64,000 nt of DNA from Rhodospirillales bacterium (lineage in GTDB: Bacteria > Pseudomonadota > Alphaproteobacteria > Rhodospirillales > Defluviicoccaceae), in the NCBI GenBank assembly GCA_016712595.1, contig JADJQT010000001.1, positions 434,001 through 498,000 of the forward strand, given 5' to 3'. Positions 1 through 9,060 of this stretch are shown here, in pieces; the stretch's first letter is position 1; every line of letters starts with the position of its first letter. A model generated the notes under the pieces. The model searched no databases, was not told the DNA's origin, and saw only the letters and a list, made by a program, of their open reading frames with translations. The translations under genes were made by a program, and so were the position numbers.

Positions 1-2
1 AT

Positions 3-956
3 CCGCTGATTAACGGCGCTCGGCAATCGAAGCGCTTCGCTCAATGGTATTCGCTTGATGTAGACTTCGATGATGTCGTCAAGTTGATCGCGCAGCTCAA
101 GGCGCGATGCACCACCGCCGCAGGTGCCGAGGGCGGGTCGGCAGCGGCGCGGGCGTCTGTGGAAAAGCGTCGGCGATCCTACGTTCTGACGCCGGAGTGG
201 CTCGATAGCCTGCAAAAGAATCTGGCCCAGACCGATATTTCCAATTTCATCCGACGGCATCGTGTCTGTCAGATAATCGCAGACGAACCGATCAGGACCC
301 TGTTCGGCGAACTCACTGTCTCGGTGGCTGACCTTGCCTCGACCGTGCTTCCCGGAGTTGATCTGCGTTCCGATCCGTGGCTGTTCCAATATCTGACCGA
401 GACGTTTGACCGGCGAATGTTGGCCTTACTGGCGAAGCCGGACGTTCAGCAGTCAACGAGCAGGATCAGTATCAACCTGAACATTTCGACCCTGCTTTCG
501 GACGAATTTCTCTCATTTGAGAGAAATCTCTTCGCCGCCCGGCGTGGCACCATTGTCATCGAACTCAAGGCGATCGATATATTCGATGATCTTGAAGCAT
601 ATCTGCTCGCCAGCCGTTTCGCGCGGTCGCGCGGCTACGAGATCTCCATAGACGGGCTCACGCATCGAACGATGGGGCTGCTGGATCGTGAAAAGTTGAA
701 CGCGGACTTTTTGAAGGTCGATTTTACCGGCGATCTCTTCGAAGGACGCGAGATGGCGCTTGAGCGACTCGCGGCCGTCGCGCGGCGTCATGGACTCGAC
801 CGCTTTATTCTCGCGCGCATCGAGACGAGGCAGGCTCTGAGCTTTGGCCAACAGGCAGGCGTTCGGTTATTCCAGGGACATTACGTGGAATCCGCCATCA
901 GTAATGAGCAGCAGGGGCGATTCGCCCGCCCGCATCAGTCCCGTTCGCGGCGATGA
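3..956 (+). CDS. Degenerate EAL-domain-like protein, 5'-partial
   Basis: The frame is open from the first complete codon of the window, so the N-terminus lies upstream; an internal TTG at 84 is not a convincing start. The visible 317 residues follow the order of EAL phosphodiesterase motifs: N in NLNIS, E in IVIELKA, a D-G-L-T loop where active enzymes have D-D-F-G, K in FLKVD, E in ARIET, and Q-G in FQGHYVE. The E-A-L tripeptide itself is not recognisable. EAL domains hydrolyse cyclic di-GMP. The lost second aspartate suggests an inactive domain that binds nucleotide or protein partners. This is inferred from motif spacing, with no similarity search. The downstream ABC genes are not obviously related. 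Confidence 0.6.
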   Translation, partial: PLINGARQSKRFAQWYSLDVDFDDVVKLIAQLKARCTTAAGAEGGSAAARASVEKRRRSYVLTPEWLDSLQKNLAQTDISNFIRRHRVCQIIADEPIRTLFGELTVSVADLASTVLPGVDLRSDPWLFQYLTETFDRRMLALLAKPDVQQSTSRISINLNISTLLSDEFLSFERNLFAARRGTIVIELKAIDIFDDLEAYLLASRFARSRGYEISIDGLTHRTMGLLDREKLNADFLKVDFTGDLFEGREMALERLAAVARRHGLDRFILARIETRQALSFGQQAGVRLFQGHYVESAISNEQQGRFARPHQSRSRR

Positions 957-1032
957 GCGAGGAGGGGCCGTCTCGCGTCTGCGCCGCGGTTTCCACGTTC
1001 TGTGATATGTTACTGGCGCTTAACCACAGACA

Positions 1033-1812
1033 ATGATCACGCACCTCACCGAACCGGTGATTCGTGTCGAGTCTCTCGGCAAGCGGTATGGCGGCGTAAC
1101 CGCACTCGATGACGTAAGCTTTACAATCACGGCGGGTTCGACGACGGCGCTTCTGGGAGGCAACGGCGCCGGGAAGACGACGACCTTGTCCATTCTCCTT
1201 GGGCTGTTGACGCCGACGTCCGGCACCGTCCGCGTGCTCGGCGAGGATATGCTCAAGAACCGCTATCGCGTCCTGGGCGAAATGAACTTCTCGTCCCCTT
1301 ATGTCGATTTGCCACGCCGTCTCACCGTCAAGGAAAACCTCGTCGTCTATGGTCGGCTTTACGGCGTCCGCCGTCTCCGCCAACGCATCGGTGAACTGGC
1401 CGACGCTCTTGATATCGCGGATCTTCTCGATCGCCCCACCGGCGATCTCTCTTCTGGGCAGCGCACCCGTGTCGCCATCGCCAAGGCGATGCTTAATCGA
1501 CCGCGCCTGTTGCTGCTCGACGAGCCTACCGCTTCGCTCGATCCTGACTCTGGCGATATGCTGCGCGGCTTCCTCGAGCGCTATCGGGCGGACAGTGGCG
1601 CTACGATCCTACTTGCCTCGCATAACATGGCCGAAGTCGAACGGTTATGTGACGATGTCCTGATGATGCGCGCGGGACGGATCGTCGATCGCGGCGCGCC
1701 GCGCGCGTTGATCGCTCGCTACGGCCGGCAGACTCTGGAAGAGGTTTTCCTCGATATCGCCCGCGATCGCGCCTTTCCTTGTCACGCGAGCGGCGGTCGC
1801 GCGGTGCGATGA
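1033..1812 (+). CDS. ABC transporter ATP-binding protein (ABC-2 exporter type)
   Basis: A complete 259-residue nucleotide-binding domain that would power export by the permease encoded next. Walker A is GGNGAGKTTT near residue 42, the signature is LSSGQRTRVAIAKAML, Walker B is LLLLDEPTASLD, and the H-loop is ASHNM. The length fits a single-domain ATPase of the DrrA/NodI/CcmA-like class. The ATG at 1033 gives a start at the usual distance before the first beta strand. The permease follows 22 bp later on the same strand, so they form a two-gene operon. The substrate cannot be read from sequence; drugs, polysaccharides and lipids are all known cargoes. Confidence 0.9.
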   Translation: MITHLTEPVIRVESLGKRYGGVTALDDVSFTITAGSTTALLGGNGAGKTTTLSILLGLLTPTSGTVRVLGEDMLKNRYRVLGEMNFSSPYVDLPRRLTVKENLVVYGRLYGVRRLRQRIGELADALDIADLLDRPTGDLSSGQRTRVAIAKAMLNRPRLLLLDEPTASLDPDSGDMLRGFLERYRADSGATILLASHNMAEVERLCDDVLMMRAGRIVDRGAPRALIARYGRQTLEEVFLDIARDRAFPCHASGGRAVR

Positions 1813-1834
1813 GGGATCGCGCCCGGGGCGCCAA

Positions 1835-2653
1835 ATGGTGGGATTTGGTGTGAACGACTTTTTCTCATGGCGACGCGTCGCCGCGATCGTGCTGCGCCAT
1901 CTCTTCGTCCTGCGTCGTTCATGGCCACGAATCCTCGAGCTTGCCTATTGGCCGCTGGTTCAAATGGTATTGTGGGGCTTCATCACTCTGTTTTTCGTTC
2001 ATCACAGCTCCTGGGTGGCGCAGGCGAGCGGGGTGCTCATCAGCGCGGTCCTGCTCTGGGACGTTCTGTTTCGCGCCAATCTCGGCGTATCCGTCTCGTT
2101 TATGGAAGAGATGTGGGCGCGTAACCTCAGCCAACTGTTCGCCAGCCCGCTGCGTCCGCACGAATTCGTAATCGCTCTGGCCCTGATGAGCCTGTTGCGC
2201 ACATTGATCAGCGTCGTGCCGGCGATGGTCCTGGCATTACCGCTGTTCGGTGTGTCGGTGTTCTCTCTCGGTCTGCCGCTTGCCGCGTTCTTCGCCAATC
2301 TGCTCCTGTTCGGCTGGTCGATCGGGCTAATCGTCTCGGCGCTGGTGTTGCGCCTTGGCCTGGGAGCCGAGAGCCTGGCCTGGGTCGCCGTGTTCGCAAT
2401 CGCGCCGCTGAGCGGAGTCTATTATCCGGTGAACGTGTTGCCGGATTGGCTCCAGCCCATCGCTTTGTCGCTGCCGTCCGCCTATGTGTTCGAGGGCATG
2501 CGATCGATCCTGTTCGATGCGCGCGTGCGCTACGATCTGATGGCCGCGGCGTTTGCGCTCAATGCGGGGTTCATGGTGAGCGCAGGGGCGTTCTTTTTGT
2601 ATATTTACCGCATCGCACGGGAGCGTGGACTGCTTGTCCAGCAGGGCGAATAA
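1835..2653 (+). CDS. ABC-2 type transporter permease
   Basis: This 272-residue integral membrane protein has about six hydrophobic segments, for example the stretches around VLRHLFVLRRSW, VLLWDVLFRANLGVSV and ALNAGFMVSAGAFFLYIYRIAR. It carries the ABC-2 family layout: an amphipathic N-terminus, then a central GVYYPVNVLPDWLQ loop between helices 4 and 5. It should form the inner-membrane pore driven by the upstream ATPase. It lies 22 bp after that gene and ends 15 bp before a convergent gene. The start may be the ATG at 1835 or the GTG at 1850. The substrate is unknown. Confidence 0.88.
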   Translation: MVGFGVNDFFSWRRVAAIVLRHLFVLRRSWPRILELAYWPLVQMVLWGFITLFFVHHSSWVAQASGVLISAVLLWDVLFRANLGVSVSFMEEMWARNLSQLFASPLRPHEFVIALALMSLLRTLISVVPAMVLALPLFGVSVFSLGLPLAAFFANLLLFGWSIGLIVSALVLRLGLGAESLAWVAVFAIAPLSGVYYPVNVLPDWLQPIALSLPSAYVFEGMRSILFDARVRYDLMAAAFALNAGFMVSAGAFFLYIYRIARERGLLVQQGE

Positions 2654-2668
2654 GCGGACCGGAGCATA

Positions 2669-3646
2669 TCACTGTCCTGCGTTCGTCGGCTGCCCGCCGT
2701 CTGTCAGCTCAATTTGTTCCGGCAGCAGGGCCTCGATCATCGGACCATTGAGGGTTTCCACCCAGCCCCGCACGCGCACGTCTCGTCCCTTGAGCGAGTA
2801 GGGCTTCATGCCGGCCGCTTCAAACAGCTTCAGCGCCTGGACGGGTATAATGACGGTGAAATCGTCGCGCCAGTCATCGCCGAAGTTAATGTACCAGCGA
2901 TTGCCATGGCGCGAGGCATCGGTGACGCGTCCCTCGACAATCTGGTAGGAACCGTCGATGGGTCCGGGGTCGGTCGCCCGCCTGACGGCAAATTCCGGCT
3001 CCCGCCACAGTCCGACGCCCCGCGCACGGGCGCCCGCTTCGATCGAAAGCATCTCGGCGATAAAGGGCCGTGAATCGGCGGTCGGGCGAACCCTGGCAAG
3101 CCCGAGGCGCAGCAGGGACGCCTGCAGCCAAGCTCCGTCGCGGGCGAAGACCTGCACCGGTAGCCGCCCGTAGCGGTCCGTATGCGCCTCCCGCGGCTCT
3201 AAGCATGCCGAGTGCTGTTCGATCGCCGCCATCACGGCACGTGTTTCGTCAATCAGCGGCGCACGCTCGGCCGCGAGGCCTGAATCGCCCAACTGAGGCA
3301 AATCAACCCCGGCCAGGCGGATGACGCTGGCGCCGTTCACTGTCGCGACTAGGCGCAAGTCCGCGTTCGGTTCGACACGGTCGATGTGAACAAGTGGATC
3401 GCACGCCGTCATGAACGCATGGCCTGTTGCCATCGGCGCCGCGATCGGCGCCGCTTCTTGAACGGGCGGCACCGGCGCGCTTGCAGCTGCGGGATTGGCC
3501 AACTCGGTTATGGCAAAGGCTGAGGCAAAAAGAAGCGCGCCCGCGCCAGATCCGTGTGGCCGAGTGCGCCGCTGCGATCGACTTCTCTTCTCAGCTGAGG
3601 TACCATCCAGTGAGGCGATCGAATGTGGTCTTGAAGCCCGATTCAT
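2669..3646 (-). CDS. Staphylococcal-nuclease-fold (TNase-like) exported protein
   Basis: 325 residues as drawn. The first 35 are basic and low in complexity, followed by a hydrophobic stretch (GALLFASAFAITELANPAAA) that looks like a signal peptide or membrane anchor. The SNase OB-fold region runs from about residue 95: VIRLAGVDLPQLGD corresponds to the Arg35/Asp40/Glu43 strand of nuclease, and DRYGRLPVQVF with LLRLGLARV to the Arg87 region. At the Glu43 position this protein has Gln (V-D-L-P-Q instead of V-D-T-P-E), so phosphodiesterase activity is doubtful. A C-terminal beta-rich extension of about 100 residues follows. It is convergent with the ABC permease gene. The true start may be further downstream. 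Confidence 0.75.
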   Translation of the reverse strand: MNRASRPHSIASLDGTSAEKRSRSQRRTRPHGSGAGALLFASAFAITELANPAAASAPVPPVQEAAPIAAPMATGHAFMTACDPLVHIDRVEPNADLRLVATVNGASVIRLAGVDLPQLGDSGLAAERAPLIDETRAVMAAIEQHSACLEPREAHTDRYGRLPVQVFARDGAWLQASLLRLGLARVRPTADSRPFIAEMLSIEAGARARGVGLWREPEFAVRRATDPGPIDGSYQIVEGRVTDASRHGNRWYINFGDDWRDDFTVIIPVQALKLFEAAGMKPYSLKGRDVRVRGWVETLNGPMIEALLPEQIELTDGGQPTNAGQ

Positions 3647-3718
3647 ACGAACTCCATTCTGAGTTGAGATCGTCGGTCCATTCTAGCAAGCGGATCTCGC
3701 CGGAGGCGCCACCTCGCA

Positions 3719-4684
3719 ATGGATGCTCGCCATTATCGAACCGATCTCTTCCCGGAAATCGAGCCCTATTCGTCGGGGAGACTACGCGTCGGCGGGCCTC
3801 ACTCATTGTATTGGGAGCAGGCCGGCAACCCACGCGGTGTGCCGATCGTATTCCTGCACGGTGGACCGGGTGCCGGCGCTGCGGCCGCGCATCGCCGCTT
3901 CTTCGACCCAAAATCGTACCGAATCGTCATTTTCGATCAGCGCGGCTGCGGTCGTTCGGTCCCGCACGGGGAAGTGCGCGAGAATACGACCGAGGATCTC
4001 GTCGCCGATATCGAAGCTCTGCGCTGTCATCTTGGCATCGAACGCTGGATTTTGTTCGGCGGCTCGTGGGGATCGACGCTGGCGCTGGCCTATGGCGTGA
4101 GGTGGCCCGAGCGGTGCGCCGGGTTCGTCTTGCGCGGGATCTTCCTTGGCGGTCGGCGAGAGGTGCAGTGGTTTCTTTATGGGATGGGCACGATCTTTCC
4201 CGAGGCGTGGCGGGCGTTCGCCGGCCACCTGCCGGCCGTCGAGCGCGACGATCTTCTCGCTGCCTATTACCGGCGTTTGATCGACAAGGATCCGGCGGTG
4301 CACATGCCGGCGGCAGCGGCTTGGAGCCGGTACGAGACGGTTTGCTCGAATCTGATCCCGCGTCCGGACGAGCCGCTACTGGGCGGGTGCGACAGTGCGG
4401 CGTTGGCGCTTGCGCGAATCGAGTGTCACTACTTCGTCAACGACGTCTTCCTCACCGAGGATGAACTCTTGACCGGAGTGCAGCGCATTCGACATGTGCC
4501 GGCGATCATTGTTCAGGGCCGTTACGATATCGTCTGTCCAATCGTCACAGCGGACGCGCTCCTGCGCGCATGGCCGGAAGCCAAGTACGTCGTCATCCCG
4601 GATGCCGGCCACTCGGCGATGGAACCGGGAATTCGTGCCGCCCTGGTCCGTGCAACCGAGGCAATGAAATCGCGGTTTGCATGA
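3719..4684 (+). CDS. pip: Prolyl aminopeptidase (alpha/beta hydrolase)
   Basis: A 321-residue serine peptidase of family S33 that removes N-terminal proline from peptides in the cytoplasm. The oxyanion motif HGGPGAG lies near residue 47. The nucleophile elbow is GGSWGSTLALAY near residue 115. The acid is the D in GRYDIVCP, and the catalytic histidine is in DAGHSAMEP near the C-terminus. Length and motif order match bacterial Pip. The ATG at 3719 precedes the conserved LFPEIEPYSSGRL opening. It is divergent from the nuclease-like gene, with 72 bp between them. Confidence 0.93.
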   Translation: MDARHYRTDLFPEIEPYSSGRLRVGGPHSLYWEQAGNPRGVPIVFLHGGPGAGAAAAHRRFFDPKSYRIVIFDQRGCGRSVPHGEVRENTTEDLVADIEALRCHLGIERWILFGGSWGSTLALAYGVRWPERCAGFVLRGIFLGGRREVQWFLYGMGTIFPEAWRAFAGHLPAVERDDLLAAYYRRLIDKDPAVHMPAAAAWSRYETVCSNLIPRPDEPLLGGCDSAALALARIECHYFVNDVFLTEDELLTGVQRIRHVPAIIVQGRYDIVCPIVTADALLRAWPEAKYVVIPDAGHSAMEPGIRAALVRATEAMKSRFA

Positions 4685-4708
4685 CGACGCATCGAGGCCC
4701 GTCACGGC

Positions 4709-4963
4709 TTAGCCTTGCCGCTGCGGCGGCAGGATTTCAGGCATCAGGACATCGTCGATGACGTGGCTGCGGCCGATGTCGGTCAGGTGCGCCCGCTTCT
4801 CGTCGGCGGTCAGTCGGGTGCCGATTCCCTTCGTCATGACCAGGATGAGCGATCGGTCGCTCAGGTCGAGCCAATAGGTGCGGCGAATCAATCGGTCCGC
4901 GCCGTCACGCATGAAGGGATCATCGATCCCCGCATCGAGAGGCGGGCGATAAAAGGCGGTCAT
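4709..4963 (-). CDS. Small hypothetical protein (84 aa)
   Basis: This 84-residue frame lies between pip and the glycerate kinase gene. It has a balanced soluble composition with several charged pairs (DEKRAH, DLSDRS) and no membrane segment or cysteine motif. I do not recognise the family. The compact spacing after pip (24 bp, convergent) and the lack of a competing frame make it a plausible gene. Nothing in the sequence points to a function. Confidence 0.5.
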   Translation of the reverse strand: MTAFYRPPLDAGIDDPFMRDGADRLIRRTYWLDLSDRSLILVMTKGIGTRLTADEKRAHLTDIGRSHVIDDVLMPEILPPQRQG

Positions 4964-5081
4964 CGTACGTCAGTCCTCAACGTTTGCTGTCTGCGGTGGA
5001 TGACAAATCGTATGTGACGCCATCTGGAGCGCCAAGTGCCTGTGCTGGATGTCGGACGTCTTTATCGTTGCAGATGTGTTG

Positions 5082-6359
5082 CTAACCCGACGGGTTCACG
5101 CCTGACCCTTCGATCAGAATGGCGCGGAAATCGTTGACGTTGGTCAGCGTCGGGCCGGTGACGACGGCATCCCCCAGGGTCGCGAAGAAACTGTGTCCGT
5201 CGTTATCGGCGAGGCTGGCCTTCGGATTGAGGCCCTGGTGCCAGGCGCGCGCGAGAGTGTCCGGGGCAAGGTAGGCGCCCGCAGTCTCCTCCAGGCCATC
5301 GACGCCGTCGGTATCGCCGGCCAATGCGTGAATTCCCGGATGTCCGTCGAGGGCGACGCCAAGCGCGAGAAGGAACTCGACATTGCGTCCACCCCGACCC
5401 TTGCCGCGCACAGTGACCGTCGTCTCGCCCCCGGAGAGCAGGACGCAGGGCGCGTCGAACGGCTGATTGCGCCGGGCCACTTGCAGGGCGATGCCAGCCA
5501 GCACCTTGCCAACGTCACGCGCCTCGCCTTCGATACTGTCACCTAGAATATGGACGGCGAGGCCGGCATCACGGGCAAGCGCCGCGGCGGCCTCCAGGGC
5601 CATTTGCGGGGTGGCGATCAGTCGTATCTCAGCCGAGGCGATCCTCGGGTCTTCGGGCTTGACCGATTCACCGCGACCGGACGACAGGATTTCCATCGCC
5701 ACGTCTGGCAGGCGCATGCCGTATCGCCCAACGATCGCAAGCGCGTCCGCACAGGTCGTCGGATCGGCCACGGTGGGGCCGGAAGCGATATTCATCGGAT
5801 CATCGCCGGGGACATCGGAGATCATCAGCGTGATCAGCCGGGCCGGATGACACAGGACGGCGAGCCTTCCGCCCTTGATCGCGGACAGATGCCTGCGCAC
5901 GCAGTTCATTTCGCCGATCCCGGCGCCGGATGCGAGCAGCGCGCGATTGACGGCTTGCATGCCTTCGAGCCCGAGGCCTGCCTGGGGTGCGACCAAGAGC
6001 GAGGAGCCGCCGGAGATCAGGCAGATAACCAGGTCGTCTTCGCTAAGGTTCTGGACAATCTTCGCGATCCGATCCGTGGCGATCATGCCGGCCGCGTCGG
6101 GGACTGGATGCGCCGCCTCGACGATCTCGACGCGTCGGCATGGGACCGCGTAGCCGTAGCGCGTGACGACCAAGCCTGAAAGGGGGCCGGGCCAGTGCGC
6201 TTCCAGCACGCGCGCCATCTCCGCAGACGCCTTGCCTGCGCCGATCACGATGCAACGGCCGCGTGGCGACTCGGGGATGAGTTGCGGCAGGCAGCGCGCC
6301 GGCTGTGCCGCAGCGATGGCGGCATCGAACATATTTCGCAGCAGGTCCTTCGGGTGCAT
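5082..6359 (-). CDS. Glycerate 2-kinase (GckA/TtuD-type, MOFRL family)
   Basis: Phosphorylates D-glycerate to 2-phosphoglycerate, the last step of the serine-type route into glycolysis. Typical sequence blocks are CIVIGAGKASAEMARVLE at the N-terminus, LVICLISGGSSLLVAP in the middle, GGRLAVLCHPARLITLMISD, and the C-terminal MOFRL block LLSGGETTVTVRGKGRGGRN with ALAGDTDGVDG. I place the start at the ATG at 6359 (MHPKDLLRNMFDAA). A start at 6407 would add 16 residues overlapping the preceding gene. The upstream neighbour is a hydroxyacid dehydrogenase 34 bp away in the same direction, the expected enzyme for making glycerate. This family has sometimes been annotated as hydroxypyruvate reductase. 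Confidence 0.9.
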   Translation of the reverse strand: MHPKDLLRNMFDAAIAAAQPARCLPQLIPESPRGRCIVIGAGKASAEMARVLEAHWPGPLSGLVVTRYGYAVPCRRVEIVEAAHPVPDAAGMIATDRIAKIVQNLSEDDLVICLISGGSSLLVAPQAGLGLEGMQAVNRALLASGAGIGEMNCVRRHLSAIKGGRLAVLCHPARLITLMISDVPGDDPMNIASGPTVADPTTCADALAIVGRYGMRLPDVAMEILSSGRGESVKPEDPRIASAEIRLIATPQMALEAAAALARDAGLAVHILGDSIEGEARDVGKVLAGIALQVARRNQPFDAPCVLLSGGETTVTVRGKGRGGRNVEFLLALGVALDGHPGIHALAGDTDGVDGLEETAGAYLAPDTLARAWHQGLNPKASLADNDGHSFFATLGDAVVTGPTLTNVNDFRAILIEGSGVNPSG

Positions 6360-6393
6360 GATCGGGCGATGTCCTTTCGCCAACTTCGCACGC

Positions 6394-7356
6394 TCAGACG
6401 ACGACATTGCTGGGCGTGCCGCGCATGAAGTTCTCGATGTTGTCGATCAGTTGATCGGCGAGCGTCCGCATCGCTTCGTCGCTCGCCCAGGCAACGTGTG
6501 GCGTTAAGATGAAATTCGGCAGGCTGAGGAGGCCAAGAAGGGGATTGTCCGCCGCGGGCGGCTCTTGGGTCAGCACGTCGAACGCGGCGCCGCCGATCAG
6601 GCCGTCCCGAAGCGCCGCTGCGAGGTCCGCTTCGTCAACGAGGCCTCCGCGCGCCGTGTTGATCAGCAGCGGGCGCTGCCGCATCGCCTGGAATTCGGGC
6701 ATCGCGATCATATTGCGGGACACCGAAGACAGCGGCGTATGCAAGGTAAGGATGTCGCTCGTCGCCAGTACCTCGTCCCACGGCGTGTAGAGCGAGCCCT
6801 GTCCGGTGCGCCCCTTGTGTGCGGCGAATACTGGCCGCATGCCGAGCGCCCGCGCGATTTCGGCGACCCGCTGTCCGAGGACGCCCTCGCCGATGATCCC
6901 GAGCGTGCTGCCGTGCAGATCGCGGATGGGATAATCGAAAAAGCAGAACTGGCCGCTTTGCTGCCAACGGCCGCGACGCACCGCGTCGTGATAGGCGAGG
7001 ATGTTGCGACGAAGCGCGAAGATCAGCGCGAATGTATGCTCCGGCACCGAATTGACAGCGTAGCCGCGGATGTTCGATACGGTGATGCCGTGCCCGCGAC
7101 AATACGCAGTGTCAACGATATCTGTGCCAGTTGCCGCGACGGCGATCAATCGGATCGAGGGAACCTGTTCCAGTATCGCGGCGCGCAGGGGCACCTTGTT
7201 GGTGACGACGATCTGGGGGTCTTGGGTCAGTCGGGCAAGGACGTGCTCGGGCGGCGTGCGGTCGAATTCAACCCATTCGTGCTCCATGCGGGGACGCCGC
7301 AGATCAATCTGCGGTGCGATCGCATCCCGATCGAGGAAGACAATGCGTGTGCTCAT
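6394..7356 (-). CDS. D-2-hydroxyacid dehydrogenase, probably glycerate dehydrogenase / hydroxypyruvate reductase
   Basis: A 320-residue NAD(P)-dependent dehydrogenase. The nucleotide-binding loop is GIIGEGVLG near residue 155. The catalytic triad of the family is visible: R in NTARGGLVDE, E in VLTQEPP, and H in LTPHVAWAS. The N-terminal substrate domain carries AVAATGTDIVD and ISNIRGY-like (VSNIRGYAV) motifs typical of HprA-type glycerate dehydrogenases. The glycerate 2-kinase gene follows 34 bp downstream, so the substrate is most likely hydroxypyruvate/glycerate. The glycine-cleavage operon further upstream fits a glycine-to-serine-to-glycerate flow. Substrate choice remains inference from context. 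Confidence 0.87.
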   Translation of the reverse strand: MSTRIVFLDRDAIAPQIDLRRPRMEHEWVEFDRTPPEHVLARLTQDPQIVVTNKVPLRAAILEQVPSIRLIAVAATGTDIVDTAYCRGHGITVSNIRGYAVNSVPEHTFALIFALRRNILAYHDAVRRGRWQQSGQFCFFDYPIRDLHGSTLGIIGEGVLGQRVAEIARALGMRPVFAAHKGRTGQGSLYTPWDEVLATSDILTLHTPLSSVSRNMIAMPEFQAMRQRPLLINTARGGLVDEADLAAALRDGLIGGAAFDVLTQEPPAADNPLLGLLSLPNFILTPHVAWASDEAMRTLADQLIDNIENFMRGTPSNVVV

Positions 7357-7517
7357 CGACCCTCCGCAGCTCCCGACGAAAGCATCAGTCGATCCCAGAC
7401 CTTAGCGGCTCGACAGCGGAAAAAGCATGGCAAAAGCGAAGGGTAGCGCTCCTACGCGTGAGCTGTGATCCAACGGAACGGAACGAGCGGCGGCAAGGCC
7501 GATCCCATCGGCTGGGG

Positions 7518-8351
7518 TTAGTACGACAGCAGAACGGGCACGGTCGCTTGAGTCAGAATTCGCCCGGCGACACTCTTTTTAGCCGCTGCGCGGCTCTGCT
7601 GCTGGCCGGGCGCCCCCATGATCAGAAGGTCGCCACCAACATCGACGAGGTAGGAGAGCAGGCGTTCGGCCGGATGGATTGTGGACGGATCGAAAGTCAA
7701 CCGGTCTTCCCGGGCGCGCACACCATGTTCGATCAGATGACGGACAATGCCGTCCGGTGGGGAATGCTCGACGTCGTCTCGCATCGTTGCCACTGGCGTC
7801 AGCGCCAAAACGGTTACCTGATCGGCGACCGCCAAGAGCGGCAGCGCGTCGTGCACCGCGCGGGTCGCTTCGCGGCTGCCATTCCATGCGATGACCGCGT
7901 GCCGGCCGAACGCGGCGAAATGTCCAGCGAAGGGGACGACCAGCACCGGCCGACCCGCGTGAAGGACGGTATCATCGATCAGCGTCGGGGGAACGCTGCC
8001 GTCGGCGCTCGAAGGATCGATCTGGCCGAGCACGACCAAGTCCGCCTCGCGGGATCTCATGACCACCGCCCGGCTCACCTGCACGTCCGACGAGCCGATA
8101 TCGGATTGCCACTCGAGGTCAATACCCGACGCCGCGGCGTGAACGCGAAAGGCAGCTTCGGCCTTTCCGGCCGCGCGTTCGACGAACACGTAGCGGTCGC
8201 GCGAGGCGGCGCTCGGAACATCGGGATCACATACGGCGTAAAGGGCGGCGAGGCGCGCGCCAAAGCGTTTGGCCAACGCAATCGCGACGTCCGCCCGTAT
8301 CCCGGAGGCTTCGCTCTTGTCCAGATGCACCAAGAGGTAGCGAAGCGTCAT
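7518..8351 (-). CDS. Tandem universal stress protein (UspA superfamily)
   Basis: 277 residues from the ATG at 8351 (MTLRYLLVHLDKSE), with two Usp folds in tandem. The first covers residues 1 to about 140. The second begins near HAVIAWNGSREATRAVHDAL and ends with LLIMGAPGQQQSRAAAKK and VPVLLSY. The closing motif resembles the G-x2-G-x9-G-S/T nucleotide loop of ATP-binding Usps, but lysine replaces the third glycine. Such proteins are cytoplasmic and are induced by stress, anaerobiosis or growth arrest. A longer frame to 8537 exists, but its 62 extra residues are low-complexity and basic. About 200 bp without a visible gene separate it from the COQ10-like gene. Confidence 0.85.
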   Translation of the reverse strand: MTLRYLLVHLDKSEASGIRADVAIALAKRFGARLAALYAVCDPDVPSAASRDRYVFVERAAGKAEAAFRVHAAASGIDLEWQSDIGSSDVQVSRAVVMRSREADLVVLGQIDPSSADGSVPPTLIDDTVLHAGRPVLVVPFAGHFAAFGRHAVIAWNGSREATRAVHDALPLLAVADQVTVLALTPVATMRDDVEHSPPDGIVRHLIEHGVRAREDRLTFDPSTIHPAERLLSYLVDVGGDLLIMGAPGQQQSRAAAKKSVAGRILTQATVPVLLSY

Positions 8352-8556
8352 TGTCCTCGTGCTCCCGATCCGTGCCTGCCCCGCAAAACCTGATACACCT
8401 TTCACCGCAGCTTCGGAACGGGAAAACAGCCAGAACCTGGGTACTTGCGCTGAAGCGATAAGCTTTGCCCGCTGTGTCCTCGGCGTTCTGCGACTGACGG
8501 GCGCGGCCAGCCTGGCGAATGGCCCCGCCAGGGACATCTCATCGGGGACGGTTTAA

Positions 8557-8985
8557 TTAGCGCAGCGTTTGTTCCGCGCGCCGTTGAAACGCTCCGACCA
8601 TCGACTGCGCTGCCGACGGCAGCAGCGCGTCGATCGCCTTTTGCAGCAACTTCGATCGCATCTGCCAGTCCAACATCACCGAAGCCCGACAGCCGGTATC
8701 TTCGTCGGTAAAATCCCAGCGGATGAGAAACGAGCGGAACATCGTATCGCGTGAGGTTATGTCGATCCGCTCCGGGCGAATGAGCTCCGTGCGCGTGTGA
8801 AATCGCTCACGCACGGGACCCAGTCCAATTTCCTGATGCGTATAATAGACATTTCCGTCGCGGCGGAAGACTCGCGCCTGGCGCCATAGACTCAAAAACT
8901 CGGGATAGCGCTCGACGTCGGCCACGAGGTCGAATACTCGCTCTGCCGGCGCCAGGATCGAGCGACTGTCACGATGCGTGGTCAA
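8557..8985 (-). CDS. Coenzyme Q-binding protein COQ10 / RatA-like START-domain protein
   Basis: A 142-residue SRPBCC-fold protein. Family hallmarks are the opening APAERVFDLVADVERYPEFL, then the strand WDFTDEDTGCRASVMLDWQM and the C-terminal helix with MVGAFQRRAEQTL. COQ10 binds ubiquinone and aids its delivery to the respiratory chain. The bacterial relative RatA was named as a ribosome-association toxin, but alphaproteobacterial members behave as COQ10 orthologues. It lies 75 bp downstream of gcvPB on the same strand. Given rquA elsewhere in the window, it could also handle rhodoquinone, which is speculation. Confidence 0.87.
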   Translation of the reverse strand: MTTHRDSRSILAPAERVFDLVADVERYPEFLSLWRQARVFRRDGNVYYTHQEIGLGPVRERFHTRTELIRPERIDITSRDTMFRSFLIRWDFTDEDTGCRASVMLDWQMRSKLLQKAIDALLPSAAQSMVGAFQRRAEQTLR

Positions 8986-9060
8986 GGGTTCTCTCTCCCT
9001 GCGCTGCCTCGGCTCGACGTATGAACGCCGTCGGCTGCTCTGCCGGTTGATTTGGTGGGG

